Source of the DNA: Rhodobacteraceae bacterium SB2
GTDB taxonomy: Bacteria; Pseudomonadota; Alphaproteobacteria; Rhodobacterales; Rhodobacteraceae
DNA length: 64,000 nucleotides
Reading direction: 5' to 3'
Assembly: GCA_001642945.1 (NCBI GenBank)
Contig: LGRT01000010.1
Span: 35,129 to 99,128 of the forward strand
Part shown: piece by piece, positions 9,549 through 18,447 of the stretch
How the letters are laid out: every line of letters starts with the position of its first letter
How positions within the stretch are numbered: position 1 is the stretch's first letter
Program-made: the position numbers and the translations under genes
Notes under the pieces: model-generated
Seen by the model: only the letters and a program-made list of their open reading frames with translations
The model's database searches: none
What the model was told of the DNA's origin: nothing

Positions 9549-10922
9549 TTAATTCTGCCTTAACAATTTACCTGGATTTAAGATGTTCAAGGGATCCATT
9601 TGGCGTTTCAAGCCGCGCATAACCTCCCAGGCTAGACCATGCTCTTGCTCCATAAATTTCAGCTTGCCCATGCCAATCCCATGCTCGCCGGTACAGGTGC
9701 CGCCCAAGGCCAGTGCGCGTTCGGCCATACGGTCGGAAATCTGCATTGCAGCTCTGTATTCGGATGCATTGTCAGGATCGATCAGCAGAATCGCGTGGAA
9801 ATTTCCATCCCCCATATGCCCTAAAATAGGCCCGCTGATCGCGCTTCGGGCAATATCTGCATGGGTTTCTTCTACCGCGTGCGCCAGAGCAGAGATTGGC
9901 ACACAAATATCAGTTACGATTGCACGCGGGCCAGGGCGGCTTGCAAGAACGGCGTAATAGCCATTATGGCGCATCGTCCAAAGCGCGGTTCTTTCTTCGG
10001 GCAGCGCGGACCATTGGAACCCGGCACCGCCATATTCTTGACAGATATCACAAAATAATTCGGCATTTTCAGCAACGCTGGCATCGCTGCCATGCAGCTC
10101 AAACAACAGATGTGGTTGAATGCGCATTTCAGCGCCAGCATATTCGTTAAAGGCTTGAGCGGTTGCGCCATCAACGAATTCTATACGCGCCATGGGCAAG
10201 CCCATTTGTATTGTTGCGATCACGGCCTTTACCGCTTGCTGCATGCTGTCAAAAGCTACGATGCCGGCGCTTATAGCTTCTGGCTGTGGATGCAGCTGCA
10301 AGGTAAGCTTTGTGATCAGCCCCAGCGTGCCTTCGGATCCCACCAAAAGCGACGTGAGATCATAGCCGGCAGAAGATTTACGCGCCCGGTTGCCCGTCTG
10401 TATCACTTGGCCATCCGCAAGAACAACTTCTAATGCTTTTACATTTTCCCGCATGCCACCATAGCGCACCGTGGTTGTACCGCTGGCGCGCGTTGCGGCC
10501 ATGCCGCCCAATGAGGCATTGGCCCCTGGGTCAACGGGGAAGAACAGCCCGCTGGCCCGCAATTCGATATTCAGCGCTTCGCGGGTGAGCCCGGGCTGCA
10601 CAAGAACATCCATATCTTCAGCATTAAGTTGTAATAGTTTGTTCATCCGCGAAAAATCGACGCTGATCCCACCACGTGGAGCCGAGGTATGCCCCTCGAG
10701 CGATGTGCCGGTGCCCCATCCAATCACGGGGCATTCAAATTGCGAACAAATCTTGAGCAGGTTTTGAACCTCTTGCGTGGTTTCCACATAGGCCACAGCG
10801 TCCGGCGGCATGAGATCAAAATAACTTTCTGAGCGGCCATGAAGGTTGCGATCCGACTTTGATGTGCTAAGGCGGCCGGGCAAAAGCTGCGACAGGGCTT
10901 CTAGGGTTTTGGCATGGGGCAT
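9549..10922 (-). CDS. FAD-linked oxidase, D-lactate/glycolate dehydrogenase (GlcD/LDHD type)
   Basis: Predicted to oxidise a D-2-hydroxy acid, most likely D-lactate, passing electrons to a quinone or cytochrome. The N-terminal PCMH-type FAD domain shows PVIGWGTGTSLEGH, VQPGLTREALN and VDPGANASLGGMAATRASG. The C-terminal GlcD/LDH cap carries ILGHMGDGNFH and the metal/substrate motif GGTCTGEHGIGMGK. At 457 residues it is the single-subunit form. There is no glcE or glcF beside it, so a D-lactate role is favoured over glycolate, but substrate cannot be fixed from sequence. The ATG at 10922 follows a strong AAGGAGG ribosome-binding site. Confidence 0.88.
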   Translation of the reverse strand: MPHAKTLEALSQLLPGRLSTSKSDRNLHGRSESYFDLMPPDAVAYVETTQEVQNLLKICSQFECPVIGWGTGTSLEGHTSAPRGGISVDFSRMNKLLQLNAEDMDVLVQPGLTREALNIELRASGLFFPVDPGANASLGGMAATRASGTTTVRYGGMRENVKALEVVLADGQVIQTGNRARKSSAGYDLTSLLVGSEGTLGLITKLTLQLHPQPEAISAGIVAFDSMQQAVKAVIATIQMGLPMARIEFVDGATAQAFNEYAGAEMRIQPHLLFELHGSDASVAENAELFCDICQEYGGAGFQWSALPEERTALWTMRHNGYYAVLASRPGPRAIVTDICVPISALAHAVEETHADIARSAISGPILGHMGDGNFHAILLIDPDNASEYRAAMQISDRMAERALALGGTCTGEHGIGMGKLKFMEQEHGLAWEVMRGLKRQMDPLNILNPGKLLRQN

Positions 10923-11045
10923 AGCGCTGCCTCCTTACTGGGTTCGCCTTAGCTTAGCCCAAAGTTCCATTCTCCGAAAAGACTGCCAGCGATCAAAGTT
11001 AACAAAATTTCAGAACACTGTGGTTCAGCCCCATAGCCTGCGGTT

Positions 11046-12200
11046 TTAGAAAAACATATTTATGGTGAGGGAAATCACATCATCATCGGCAATGCCCGAG
11101 AAAGCCAAACCGCTTTTTTTGGCGTCATAGAATTGGCTGCGCAGTTCCAAACTGGACCAATCGTTCAGCCGCCGCGATGCTTCAAAAGCAATCAAAGATT
11201 GCTCTTGCTTTTGGTCCTGTGACATCAATGCCAAGAAGCTTGTATCTTTGGCATCATTCAAAACAAGGCGTAAGCCTGCACTGTAAAAGCGTTCGGCCGC
11301 TGCTTGTGGACGGGTGTCATATTGGCCCTCAGCGATAAGTCCAAGATCCCAGACCTGCCCGAAGGCGCCATAAAGCGTATATTCCAAACCGGCAACCGCG
11401 GTGTCGAAGCCTGCCCCCGATTGTGTTCCATGCAGGCTTTCCCATTTCAAAAGCGTTGGATCGCCGGTAAATTGCGCTTCAAACCCGATTGTTTCCTGCA
11501 GTATGTAGGTCGCGTTCAGCGCGCTACTGTCTTGGGTTGGTGTTATAAGTGGCTCGCGGGCTGTGCCTTGGAAACCGCTAACTGCAAAATCCCAATCGCC
11601 CGAAAAGGTAGAAAACCGCGCCGCAATATCATCTGCCTCTTTGCCTTCAGAGCGTTCATAGAGGCTTGTGGTAACATTTAAGCCACTGCTTGGATGGCCG
11701 TTGCCGTCGTTGAATGTGCGCTCACGAAAACGCGAAATATACCATAATTGCAGATCACCGAAATCGAAATAGCCATCAAGCGACAGCGATGGGGCGCCTA
11801 ATTTTGCCTCGCTCCCCTGATTTGCAGCCGCGTCGCTTTGGTTGATAACATCAACAACGTTTCTGCTTTCTGCTTTGCCCCAAAAGGTTTGGCGCTGCCC
11901 GATATAAAGATCAAAATTGCTAAAGGACCGGCGCAGATAGGCTTGGCGCGCCTCAACCAATCTACGACCCTTATCATCGACATCTGCGCGCGCGATCAAT
12001 TCAAGCTCTGCGCGATAGGCGTCAAAATCATGATACGCGTCGAGCTTTAATTCAACCGATTTACCATATTCAATCGTTCCTTCAGCATGGCTTGGGAAAT
12101 AGCTGACTTGGGGGGATATGGTCAGGTTGACTTCACCCGAGACGGCGGGCCCACAGGTCAGTAATATGGCTGTGGGCCAAGATAAACTAAGCGGCTTCAT
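11046..12200 (-). CDS. Outer-membrane beta-barrel protein of an RND export trio
   Basis: A predicted outer-membrane protein. A cleavable signal peptide (about residues 1-22, ending VSG) is followed by alternating aromatic/polar beta-strand patterns, and the last residue is phenylalanine (NMFF), the usual barrel-targeting C-terminus. It resembles the large DUF1302-like porins found with MMPL exporters; I infer this from pattern and context. Its start codon overlaps the stop of the upstream LolA-like gene (ATGA, 12197-12200), so the two are translationally coupled. It is the last gene of the operon and may provide the outer-membrane step for whatever the RND protein moves. Confidence 0.75.
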   Translation of the reverse strand: MKPLSLSWPTAILLTCGPAVSGEVNLTISPQVSYFPSHAEGTIEYGKSVELKLDAYHDFDAYRAELELIARADVDDKGRRLVEARQAYLRRSFSNFDLYIGQRQTFWGKAESRNVVDVINQSDAAANQGSEAKLGAPSLSLDGYFDFGDLQLWYISRFRERTFNDGNGHPSSGLNVTTSLYERSEGKEADDIAARFSTFSGDWDFAVSGFQGTAREPLITPTQDSSALNATYILQETIGFEAQFTGDPTLLKWESLHGTQSGAGFDTAVAGLEYTLYGAFGQVWDLGLIAEGQYDTRPQAAAERFYSAGLRLVLNDAKDTSFLALMSQDQKQEQSLIAFEASRRLNDWSSLELRSQFYDAKKSGLAFSGIADDDVISLTINMFF

Positions 12201-12982
12201 TTGATACGTTTAAGCGCGTTTTTCTGAAAATCTTTTTCGGTCATGCCGGTTTGAAAGGCCCAGTCCGAAAATTGTAATTGGGTTTTTTTGCCCGTCTGAT
12301 GATTTTCCATACTCAGGGTATCTGCCCGCCAATATTTTCCGAGAAACTTATTATAATCTGCGTAGGAGAGTGTTTTTAATAGGCTGTTTTTCCGATCGTA
12401 AAATTCGATCTTTTGCAGCCGGTATTCTTTTTTATCGATCCATACCAATTGGCGGGAATAGCCGCTTTTCCGGTCAACCGGATCATATTCCACCAAAAAG
12501 CAATCGAGCCCATTTACCTTTTCATCGCGCAGATAATTATAGGTGTATTTCTCGATTTCTTGGCTCGAAATATCCTCATAGGCAAATTCGCTGCCCATGA
12601 AAGGCCCAGCTTTGTTCGATGAGGCAATGCGTTTCACCCGCTTTAACGCAGGCAAAAACAGCCATTGATCATCCGAGCCTGCCTTTTTTGTATGTGATAA
12701 AAAGGCGGTTCCGCGCACGTCCCCGGGCGAGTCAAATATAACCAGCGATAAATCGCCCTCGCTGGACCCTTCTAAAGTTCGGTTTCTGATCGCGCGTTGG
12801 GTGGATTGGCCATGTTGGTCAGATAGAACCATAACCATTGTAGAGGTTGAATCTTTGAAACCCGTGTCACGTTTGTCAAGTTCTGTGGCAATCTCCAATC
12901 CCTTTTCAGGAGAGGCGGCCGCGGTTGAGGGAAGGCTAAGGCCTGTTAGGCCTGCAATCAAGATCAGGGGTAAAAATTTCAT
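12197..12982 (-). CDS. LolA-like outer-membrane lipoprotein-sorting family protein
   Basis: A periplasmic protein with a signal peptide (MKFLPLILIAGLTGLSLPSTAAA) and a LolA/LppX-type fold: an incomplete beta-barrel that carries hydrophobic ligands. Telling stretches are WLFLPALKRVKRI, GSEFAYEDIS and the closing domain strands around LDCFLVEY and ADTLSM. This subgroup (called outer membrane lipoprotein-sorting protein in databases) usually sits beside MMPL transporters, as here. The ATG at 12982 is chosen over a longer form because it has AAGGAGAAAGAG directly upstream and starts the signal peptide. It lies 10 bases after the RND gene and overlaps the barrel gene by four bases. Confidence 0.85.
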   Translation of the reverse strand: MKFLPLILIAGLTGLSLPSTAAASPEKGLEIATELDKRDTGFKDSTSTMVMVLSDQHGQSTQRAIRNRTLEGSSEGDLSLVIFDSPGDVRGTAFLSHTKKAGSDDQWLFLPALKRVKRIASSNKAGPFMGSEFAYEDISSQEIEKYTYNYLRDEKVNGLDCFLVEYDPVDRKSGYSRQLVWIDKKEYRLQKIEFYDRKNSLLKTLSYADYNKFLGKYWRADTLSMENHQTGKKTQLQFSDWAFQTGMTEKDFQKNALKRIK

Positions 12983-12992
12983 CTCTTTCTCC

Positions 12993-15341
12993 TTAAGATG
13001 TTGGCTGCATTGCCGGTGTTTCTGGGCCATCATTGGCTGCGTGCTCTGCAGCTTCTGAAGGTGTGTCTTTATCTAAAGCAATCAACAGCGCCGGCAGTAA
13101 AGTCAAGTCTGCGATCAGCGCCATGATCAACGCGATGGCGGTGAGACTGGCCATATAGCTGTTTAAGCCAAAGCTGGATTGCGCCAGAATAAAAAAGCCC
13201 GCCGCTAAAATGATGGTCGTAACCAAAAGCGCGGTTCCAACCCCCGTAAACGCAAAGATAACCGCGTCTTTAGGTGAAAGCTTTTCATCGCGCCGCGCAA
13301 TTTGATATTTGCTTAAAAAATGCACGCTATCATCGACCACAACGCCCAAAGCCATTCCCGCAACCACGGCAACAGCCATGTTGACCTGCCCGACAAGTAA
13401 GCCCCAAAGGCCGAATGCAAGGCCCGCTGGTAAGAGATTTGGCACGAGGCTGATGACGCCGAGGCGCACGTTTTTAAGCGCAATCAAAATCACACCGCTG
13501 ATCAGCAATACCGCAAAGAAAGTACCCGATAGCATGCTTTTGATATTGCGCTCGGCGATATAGGCAAACATCACCGTGGGACCGACTGCATAGGTGTTGA
13601 TGCCCAGATCATTGGCGAGGAAATCTTCAGCGCGTTGCAACCAGGCCCTGACTTCATTCGTGGTCATATCTTCAATTGTAATCACAATCTGCGTTGACGA
13701 TTTATTGATGTCCAATTGGTTGTTCAAATCCAGCCCATAGGGCAGGGACAGTTCATATAGCAGCAAATATTGCGCGGCCAATTCGCGGCTTTCGGGTATT
13801 TTGTAAAAAGCCGGATCGCCGCCGTTTAGATCACGGTTCAAACGTTTGAACGTGTCAGAGATCGATTGCACGTGGGTAACGGGTTCTTCATTCATCGCCC
13901 AATCGGTAAAGGCTGCGATTTTCTTGATGAAATCGGGCGAGCTGATCCCGTTTGGTTCACCGGAACTTAGATCAAACTGAATTTGATTGATGCCAGTTAA
14001 ATTCTGTCCAATCCATTCCGAATCTTCTCGGAACTGGATTGATTCATCGAAATATTTCAAGAAGTCATCATTGATTTCATTCAAAGGGATCAAGGCTAAT
14101 AATCCAAGTGACGCCGCGATGCTGAGCGTCATCACGGTTTTGTAGCGATCGGCAATGAATACGCCCAATTTGCCCATAACACCGTCGAGCTTCTCGATCG
14201 TGGCTTTGGGCTTTATTGTAACAAAACTGATCAAAATTGGCAGCAAGGTGACCGCGTAGATCCAAGCGGCAATCACGCCAACCGCTGTGATATTTCCCAA
14301 ATCGTGGAAGGGGGGCGAGTCTGAAAAGTTAAGAGACAGGAACCCTAAAGCAGTGGTTACACTGGTCAGGAAAATGGGTTTTCCGTTTACTTTCAAACTG
14401 TAGATGATGCTATCGCGTTGGTTATGGCCGGCGCGCATTCGGTTCATTAATGTAACCAAAAAGTGGATCGAATCTGCCACCGCCAAGGTGGTGATGATGG
14501 TCGGCGCGCTTGCTGAGGGCGGCGTTAATCCAACCCCCATCCAGCCACCAATACCCATCGCAACCAGAATACTTGGGACGATGATCACCAAAACCATTGC
14601 CGTGGCATAGAGCGAGCGGAGCAATATGTAAGACACCGCTAGAATGACCAAATACATCGCCGGGATCAGCGAGGCCATATCGTTCATCGAGGCTTCTAGA
14701 AACGCATTATTGAAGAAAATAATGCCCCCGGTACGGATTTTAACATCATGCTTTGCTTCGATTTCGGCAACTATTTCACGCGCAACAACGGCAACTTCTG
14801 CCACTTCATCGGCGTTTTTGCCGGGCAATTGGATCGTAACGTTTACGGATGTGCTGCGATGCTGTGCATCGTGAATTTTACCCGCCAGCGTTGGCTCGGT
14901 TGAACTGATTTGATCAACGAGTTTCTGTTCATCAGCGCTCATATTCGCGGCGTCAAAATACAAATCTCTCACGATCAGATCATCGCCCTCAACTTCGGTG
15001 TGCTGATAGTTCGAAAGGCTGTCAACGCGAATGGAATAGGGAATTTGCCATGACATATCCGTCAGCTCTTCAATGGCGGCCAACACTTTGGGAGAGTTCG
15101 CTTTCCCCGATTGAGGATCAATCGCGAATTGAACGTTGTCAATTTTTGTATAGGTGCGTTGGAGTTTTTCAAAGGCTTCCAATTGGGGATTGGTTTCACC
15201 AAAAAAACTGCGGTAATCATTGTCAAAATACAGGTTTTTCGCCCCAAAAGTGCCAGCAAGCGTGAGGGTCAACAAGGCAACCAGAACGATAAGCCGATTG
15301 TTTAGGAGGAACTCTCCATAGGATGTTTTTTGGGGTGCCAT
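12993..15341 (-). CDS. RND superfamily (MMPL-type) exporter
   Basis: A large inner-membrane transporter of 782 residues. A first transmembrane helix follows the N-terminus (MAPQKTSYGEFLLNNRLIV), then a large periplasmic loop, a block of five or six helices, a second loop and a final helix block. The MMPL signature is clear near the C-terminus (ALGVVVDDSVHFLSKY), with an equivalent in the first half (TLAVADSIHFLVTLMNR). These paired Asp residues are the usual proton-relay positions. The start at 15341 is preferred over an upstream in-frame ATG because the protein then begins as in homologues, with an AAAGG site about 10 bases upstream. It is the first gene of a three-gene operon. The substrate is unknown; lipids, hopanoids or hydrophobic toxins are possible. 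Confidence 0.88.
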   Translation of the reverse strand: MAPQKTSYGEFLLNNRLIVLVALLTLTLAGTFGAKNLYFDNDYRSFFGETNPQLEAFEKLQRTYTKIDNVQFAIDPQSGKANSPKVLAAIEELTDMSWQIPYSIRVDSLSNYQHTEVEGDDLIVRDLYFDAANMSADEQKLVDQISSTEPTLAGKIHDAQHRSTSVNVTIQLPGKNADEVAEVAVVAREIVAEIEAKHDVKIRTGGIIFFNNAFLEASMNDMASLIPAMYLVILAVSYILLRSLYATAMVLVIIVPSILVAMGIGGWMGVGLTPPSASAPTIITTLAVADSIHFLVTLMNRMRAGHNQRDSIIYSLKVNGKPIFLTSVTTALGFLSLNFSDSPPFHDLGNITAVGVIAAWIYAVTLLPILISFVTIKPKATIEKLDGVMGKLGVFIADRYKTVMTLSIAASLGLLALIPLNEINDDFLKYFDESIQFREDSEWIGQNLTGINQIQFDLSSGEPNGISSPDFIKKIAAFTDWAMNEEPVTHVQSISDTFKRLNRDLNGGDPAFYKIPESRELAAQYLLLYELSLPYGLDLNNQLDINKSSTQIVITIEDMTTNEVRAWLQRAEDFLANDLGINTYAVGPTVMFAYIAERNIKSMLSGTFFAVLLISGVILIALKNVRLGVISLVPNLLPAGLAFGLWGLLVGQVNMAVAVVAGMALGVVVDDSVHFLSKYQIARRDEKLSPKDAVIFAFTGVGTALLVTTIILAAGFFILAQSSFGLNSYMASLTAIALIMALIADLTLLPALLIALDKDTPSEAAEHAANDGPETPAMQPTS

Positions 15342-15403
15342 TTTGAATATACCTTTGAAATCGCAAGCAAGATCACTGCAGGGTTTAATGTCATATCTAT
15401 TGA

Positions 15404-15438
15404 TGCAAGCACCATTTAAACCACTTGCAAAATGCAAG
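15404..15438. promoter_or_regulatory. Candidate operator: CTTGCA-AAA-TGCAAG palindrome plus an extra half-site
   Basis: CTTGCA (15424-15429) and TGCAAG (15433-15438) form a perfect inverted repeat with a 3-base spacer. A further TGCAAG half-site is at 15404-15409. It lies 83 bases upstream of the RND gene start and 89 bases from the divergent HxlR gene. The same palindrome recurs at 39368-39382 upstream of pepN. A regulator could be the adjacent HxlR protein or a more global factor. Confidence 0.45.
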
Positions 15439-15526
15439 CTATCTGATTATAAAACGACCTGCAATGCTTTTAATCTCATTGTCATACAATTTTACGAAAA
15501 CGTAAGTTTTCAAGCGTGTTAAGGCC

Positions 15527-15871
15527 ATGAAGCGAAAAAACTGTTGTCCAATTGCACAAGCATTAGGCGTTTTAGGGGATAAATGGTCCTTAATCGTGTT
15601 GCGGGATGTAATCTTTGGCAAAAAGCGGCATTTTAATGACCTGCTCGCCTCTCCAGAAAAAATTTCGACCAATATATTGTCAAATCGGTTGAAAACCCTG
15701 CAACAGGAAAGCCTGCTCTGTTGTTCTGTGGATTTAGAGAATAGACGGTCAAAAATTTATACACCTACAGAAAAAGCTCAAGATTTAGTGCCGGTTCTGG
15801 TCGAATTGTATAAATGGGGCGAAAAATACAATGATAGGGCCGATACGGCAGAAAATCCGCTGCAGGAATAG
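15527..15871 (+). CDS. HxlR-family transcriptional regulator
   Basis: A 114-residue winged-helix regulator. The HxlR pattern is complete: CCPIAQALGVLGDKWSLIVLRD at residues 6-27 (family signature C-P-x4-L-x2-l-GgKW), then RHFNDLL, ISTNILSNRLKTL in the recognition helix region, and the wing EN-RRSKIYTPTEKAQ. Many HxlR proteins sense redox or electrophile stress through the N-terminal cysteine, and here two adjacent cysteines (Cys6-Cys7) are present. It is transcribed away from the RND operon and the IYD-like gene follows 91 bases downstream, so either or both may be targets. A short AAGG just upstream of the ATG serves as ribosome-binding site. Confidence 0.9.
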   Translation: MKRKNCCPIAQALGVLGDKWSLIVLRDVIFGKKRHFNDLLASPEKISTNILSNRLKTLQQESLLCCSVDLENRRSKIYTPTEKAQDLVPVLVELYKWGEKYNDRADTAENPLQE

Positions 15872-15962
15872 CCTTTTTAAGCGTTCTGGCTGGGCTTTGG
15901 GCTTGGCAAAGACTGATATCGCGGCAACACTGATGCGGTGAAATTGCAAAAAAGATGACATT

Positions 15963-16634
15963 ATGACCTACCGCCCAATCCCGCTTCCAGACCGAAGCCT
16001 TTTGACGGCGCAAGAAGCCGAAGAGGCGTCGGCTACATATTTAGCGCAGATGCGCCGGCGGCATTCTGTACGGCATTTTGACACCGCCCCTATCTCAGAC
16101 GTTTTACTGTCTAACGCGATTTCTGTTGCCGCATCTGCGCCCTCTGGTGCCAATCAACAACCTTGGCATTTCGTGATTGTCAAAAACCCGGCCATGAAAA
16201 TGAAAATCCGCTTGGCCGCCGAAGCAGAAGAACAAAAATTCTATGCTGGAATGGCAGGAGATGCTTGGATTTCTGCCTTAGAACCGATTGGCACGCATTC
16301 TGTAAAAGCTCATTTATCCGAGGCCCCTGCGCTGATTGTTGTGTTCGCGCAGCGCTATGGGCTAACCGAAGATGGCGCGCGTTTTAAGCATTATTATGTG
16401 ACTGAGAGCGTTGGTATCGCAATTGGGTTTTTAATTTCAGCGCTGCACCAAAGTGGGTTGGTTTGTTTGGAGCATACTCCTAATCCAATGGCCTTTTTAA
16501 ATCAGCTCTGTAATCGCCCGGCGAATGAAAAACCAATGATGATCTTACCGGTCGGCTATGCTGCAAAAAACGCTGAAATCCCTGCTGCCGCCAAGGTTAA
16601 AAAGCCCCTTGGTGAGGTGTTATCAGTTTTTTAA
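15963..16634 (+). CDS. Nitroreductase-fold flavoprotein, iodotyrosine deiodinase-like
   Basis: An FMN-dependent nitroreductase-superfamily protein of 223 residues. The FMN-binding stretches RRRHSVRHF (31-39) and APSGANQQPWHF (59-70) are clear. It also shows the substrate-binding pattern of the iodotyrosine deiodinase subgroup, E-x3-Y-x20-K (Glu90, Tyr94, Lys115), and the subgroup blocks HYYVTESVGIAIGFL and HTPNPMAFLN. Bacterial members reductively dehalogenate halotyrosines in vitro; the physiological substrate is often unclear. It lies just downstream of the HxlR regulator, and genes of this superfamily are frequent HxlR targets. A different flavin reductase role cannot be excluded. Confidence 0.85.
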   Translation: MTYRPIPLPDRSLLTAQEAEEASATYLAQMRRRHSVRHFDTAPISDVLLSNAISVAASAPSGANQQPWHFVIVKNPAMKMKIRLAAEAEEQKFYAGMAGDAWISALEPIGTHSVKAHLSEAPALIVVFAQRYGLTEDGARFKHYYVTESVGIAIGFLISALHQSGLVCLEHTPNPMAFLNQLCNRPANEKPMMILPVGYAAKNAEIPAAAKVKKPLGEVLSVF

Positions 16635-17300
16635 AATCGCAAACGCGAAATTTTACGTTAGGGCATTTTTAGCAGTGGCCAGTGCGCTCGGGCGCAGCGC
16701 CCCTTATGCTGACATTTGATTTTATTATCACGGATGGATGCTGTTTTAGGTGTTAGTCAATAAGTGCTGTCTTCGTACAGCCAGCGCAGCTTGTGCCGAT
16801 TGTCTTCAAGCCTTGCGCTTAAAGGCCCCTTTTTACCAGCGCCGCTTCCTTAAACAAATTGCCAAATGCGCCGTATTCATTTGTGAAGCGATCAGTGAGC
16901 GGAGGGTTAGAATGCAGGTTACTCATCCATCTTCCACCTTTCAATGGGCGGCTTATCAAGCCGCTATTGCACGACCAGCACCGCTTAAAACGCGCCGCAT
17001 TTCAAAACAAAGCCGCGATGCGCAGAAAAAAACACCCGCTCGGATGGGAAATACGGATTGCCAACGCTCGGGCAAAAATTTTTCGATATCCTTAAATCAA
17101 AAGCTAACCAGCGAAACCTTCTAAGTTTTATAAAGCCAGATTGGGTGGCATGGCGCTGGAAAATTAGGGCGAATTGCTACTGCATCCTTATGCTAAGTTT
17201 GAGACTTAAGCGCGTGATTTCGCTGGGTGAAGCTGGATTTTTGGTGGCTGGCATTCGGCGCTTTGGCTGATATGCTGGCACTGGAGAAAGCACCCGGCGT
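16635..17300. other. Gene-poor gap between IYD-like gene and methyltransferase
   Basis: No recognisable gene. Several short overlapping frames exist in all phases, with no family motif. The only one with a good ribosome-binding site is listed separately at 16912-17124. The region may be decayed sequence. Confidence 0.5.
16912..17124 (+). CDS. Doubtful small basic ORF (70 residues)
   Basis: An ATG at 16912 is preceded by GGAGGGTTAGA, a very good ribosome-binding site. The product is basic, has few hydrophobic clusters and resembles nothing I know. The same stretch is open in another frame, which weakens the case. It is retained only because of the ribosome-binding site. Confidence 0.2.
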   Translation: MQVTHPSSTFQWAAYQAAIARPAPLKTRRISKQSRDAQKKTPARMGNTDCQRSGKNFSISLNQKLTSETF

Positions 17301-17939
17301 ATGAACTCAACCTTTGAAAACACACTCAGTCAGATCTATTGGAAGCGTTTTCAACAATTTGGGTCCACGCCACAAGGCAGCTTTTGGGCGACAGAGGCGC
17401 GGCAAGCCCTTCGGTTTGAAATCATTCTGTGCGAAATTGACAAGCTGTCGGGGGCAGAGGGGTTTAGCTTGGCGGATATTGGCTGCGGCTATGGCGCCTT
17501 GGTTGATCATCTTCTCAAACGGCCTGCTAGCTTTGTTACATCGTATATTGGCTATGATATTTCAGATCAATTGATTGCGGCCTGTAAGCGCAGATTTGAA
17601 CAAAGGTGGGCGAGCTTCATATGCAGCCCCGCGCCGCGTCAAGAACAAGACTTCTCCGTCATGTCCGGACCTTTTAATTTGGCCGCTACCCGCGATGTCG
17701 TGCTCTGGCAAAACTATGTGTTCGATGCTTTACAGGCCTGTTGGTCGCACACCCGGGTGGCAATGATTTTCAATCTTCAAGTGGCCCCGAGCGCGCGAAT
17801 TTCGCCGCAGAGCCATATTTATTATGCAAATTCAGATCAGGTTTTAGAGCATTGCGTGGCGCGGTTTGGCCCGACGAAAAGGCTTGTTCACCCTGATCTG
17901 CCGCAGGATGCAACTTTCGTGGTTTTAAAGCCGCTCTGA
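17301..17939 (+). CDS. Class I SAM-dependent methyltransferase
   Basis: A 212-residue protein with a Rossmann methyltransferase core. SAM-binding motif I is LADIGCGYGALVDHLL (about residues 57-72), followed by the acidic strand YIGYDISDQLI and a later strand-loop around FNLAATRDVV. A short N-terminal helical segment (YWKRFQQFGSTPQGSFW) precedes the core and resembles small-molecule or trans-aconitate-type methyltransferases. The substrate is unknown. It stands alone, with gaps on both sides and a weak GGAG ribosome-binding site about 14 bases before the ATG. Confidence 0.8.
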   Translation: MNSTFENTLSQIYWKRFQQFGSTPQGSFWATEARQALRFEIILCEIDKLSGAEGFSLADIGCGYGALVDHLLKRPASFVTSYIGYDISDQLIAACKRRFEQRWASFICSPAPRQEQDFSVMSGPFNLAATRDVVLWQNYVFDALQACWSHTRVAMIFNLQVAPSARISPQSHIYYANSDQVLEHCVARFGPTKRLVHPDLPQDATFVVLKPL

Positions 17940-18144
17940 TCCGAAATCTACCGCCAGTGCTTTGGGGCTGCGCGGCCATGATGCAGAGCAAATACCTGTC
18001 TTTTATACAGCGCTACGCAAATATTTACTGGCCGGTTTGCTTTTTGTTTTCGGGGCTGGGTTGGCTAAAGCGTGAAGAGATCAGCCGCAGGGTTTGTCTG
18101 ATCACATTTTGCGGTAGGTTGCTGGAGACACCGCAGGGGGGGGG

Positions 18145-18447
18145 TTAGGCTTGACTGTGCTGGGCAAGGATTGCCCCCGAATAGGCGCGGCAGACATTTT
18201 CCTCATCATATCGCAGGCAGAGATGTTCAATCAATTCGATCATATTATGCGGCCCATTCACGTAATCCATAAACGCATCCAACGAGGCCCATTGATTTAC
18301 AATAACCAACTCGTCGTCTCGGGTGTGGACAATGCTATAGACGTCTAAACCGGCGACGCCGTCCTTGCGACTTTCTGTGATCAGCGCTGCAATTTCATCT
18401 ATGGCGTCTTCTTTGGGTGTCACCGCGACGATGCTCATCATTTTCAT
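18145..18447 (-). CDS. ABM-domain (antibiotic biosynthesis monooxygenase fold) protein
   Basis: A 100-residue ferredoxin-like fold protein of the YgiN/ABM type. It begins with a beta strand (MKMMSIVAVTP), a helix rich in Glu/Ile, and the typical second half V-x-NQWASLDAFMDYVNGPH, in which a W/Y and His line the pocket. Such proteins act as quinol monooxygenases, haem-degrading enzymes or simple stress proteins; the specific reaction cannot be read. An AAAGGACCAATAAA ribosome-binding stretch precedes the ATG. It converges on the methyltransferase gene across a gap of about 200 bases. Confidence 0.75.
   Translation of the reverse strand: MKMMSIVAVTPKEDAIDEIAALITESRKDGVAGLDVYSIVHTRDDELVIVNQWASLDAFMDYVNGPHNMIELIEHLCLRYDEENVCRAYSGAILAQHSQA

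Noticed and set aside
16750..16911. Upstream extension of the 16912 frame
   Set aside because: No ribosome-binding site at the earlier start and Cys-rich, unlikely composition; only the ATG at 16912 has a usable site.
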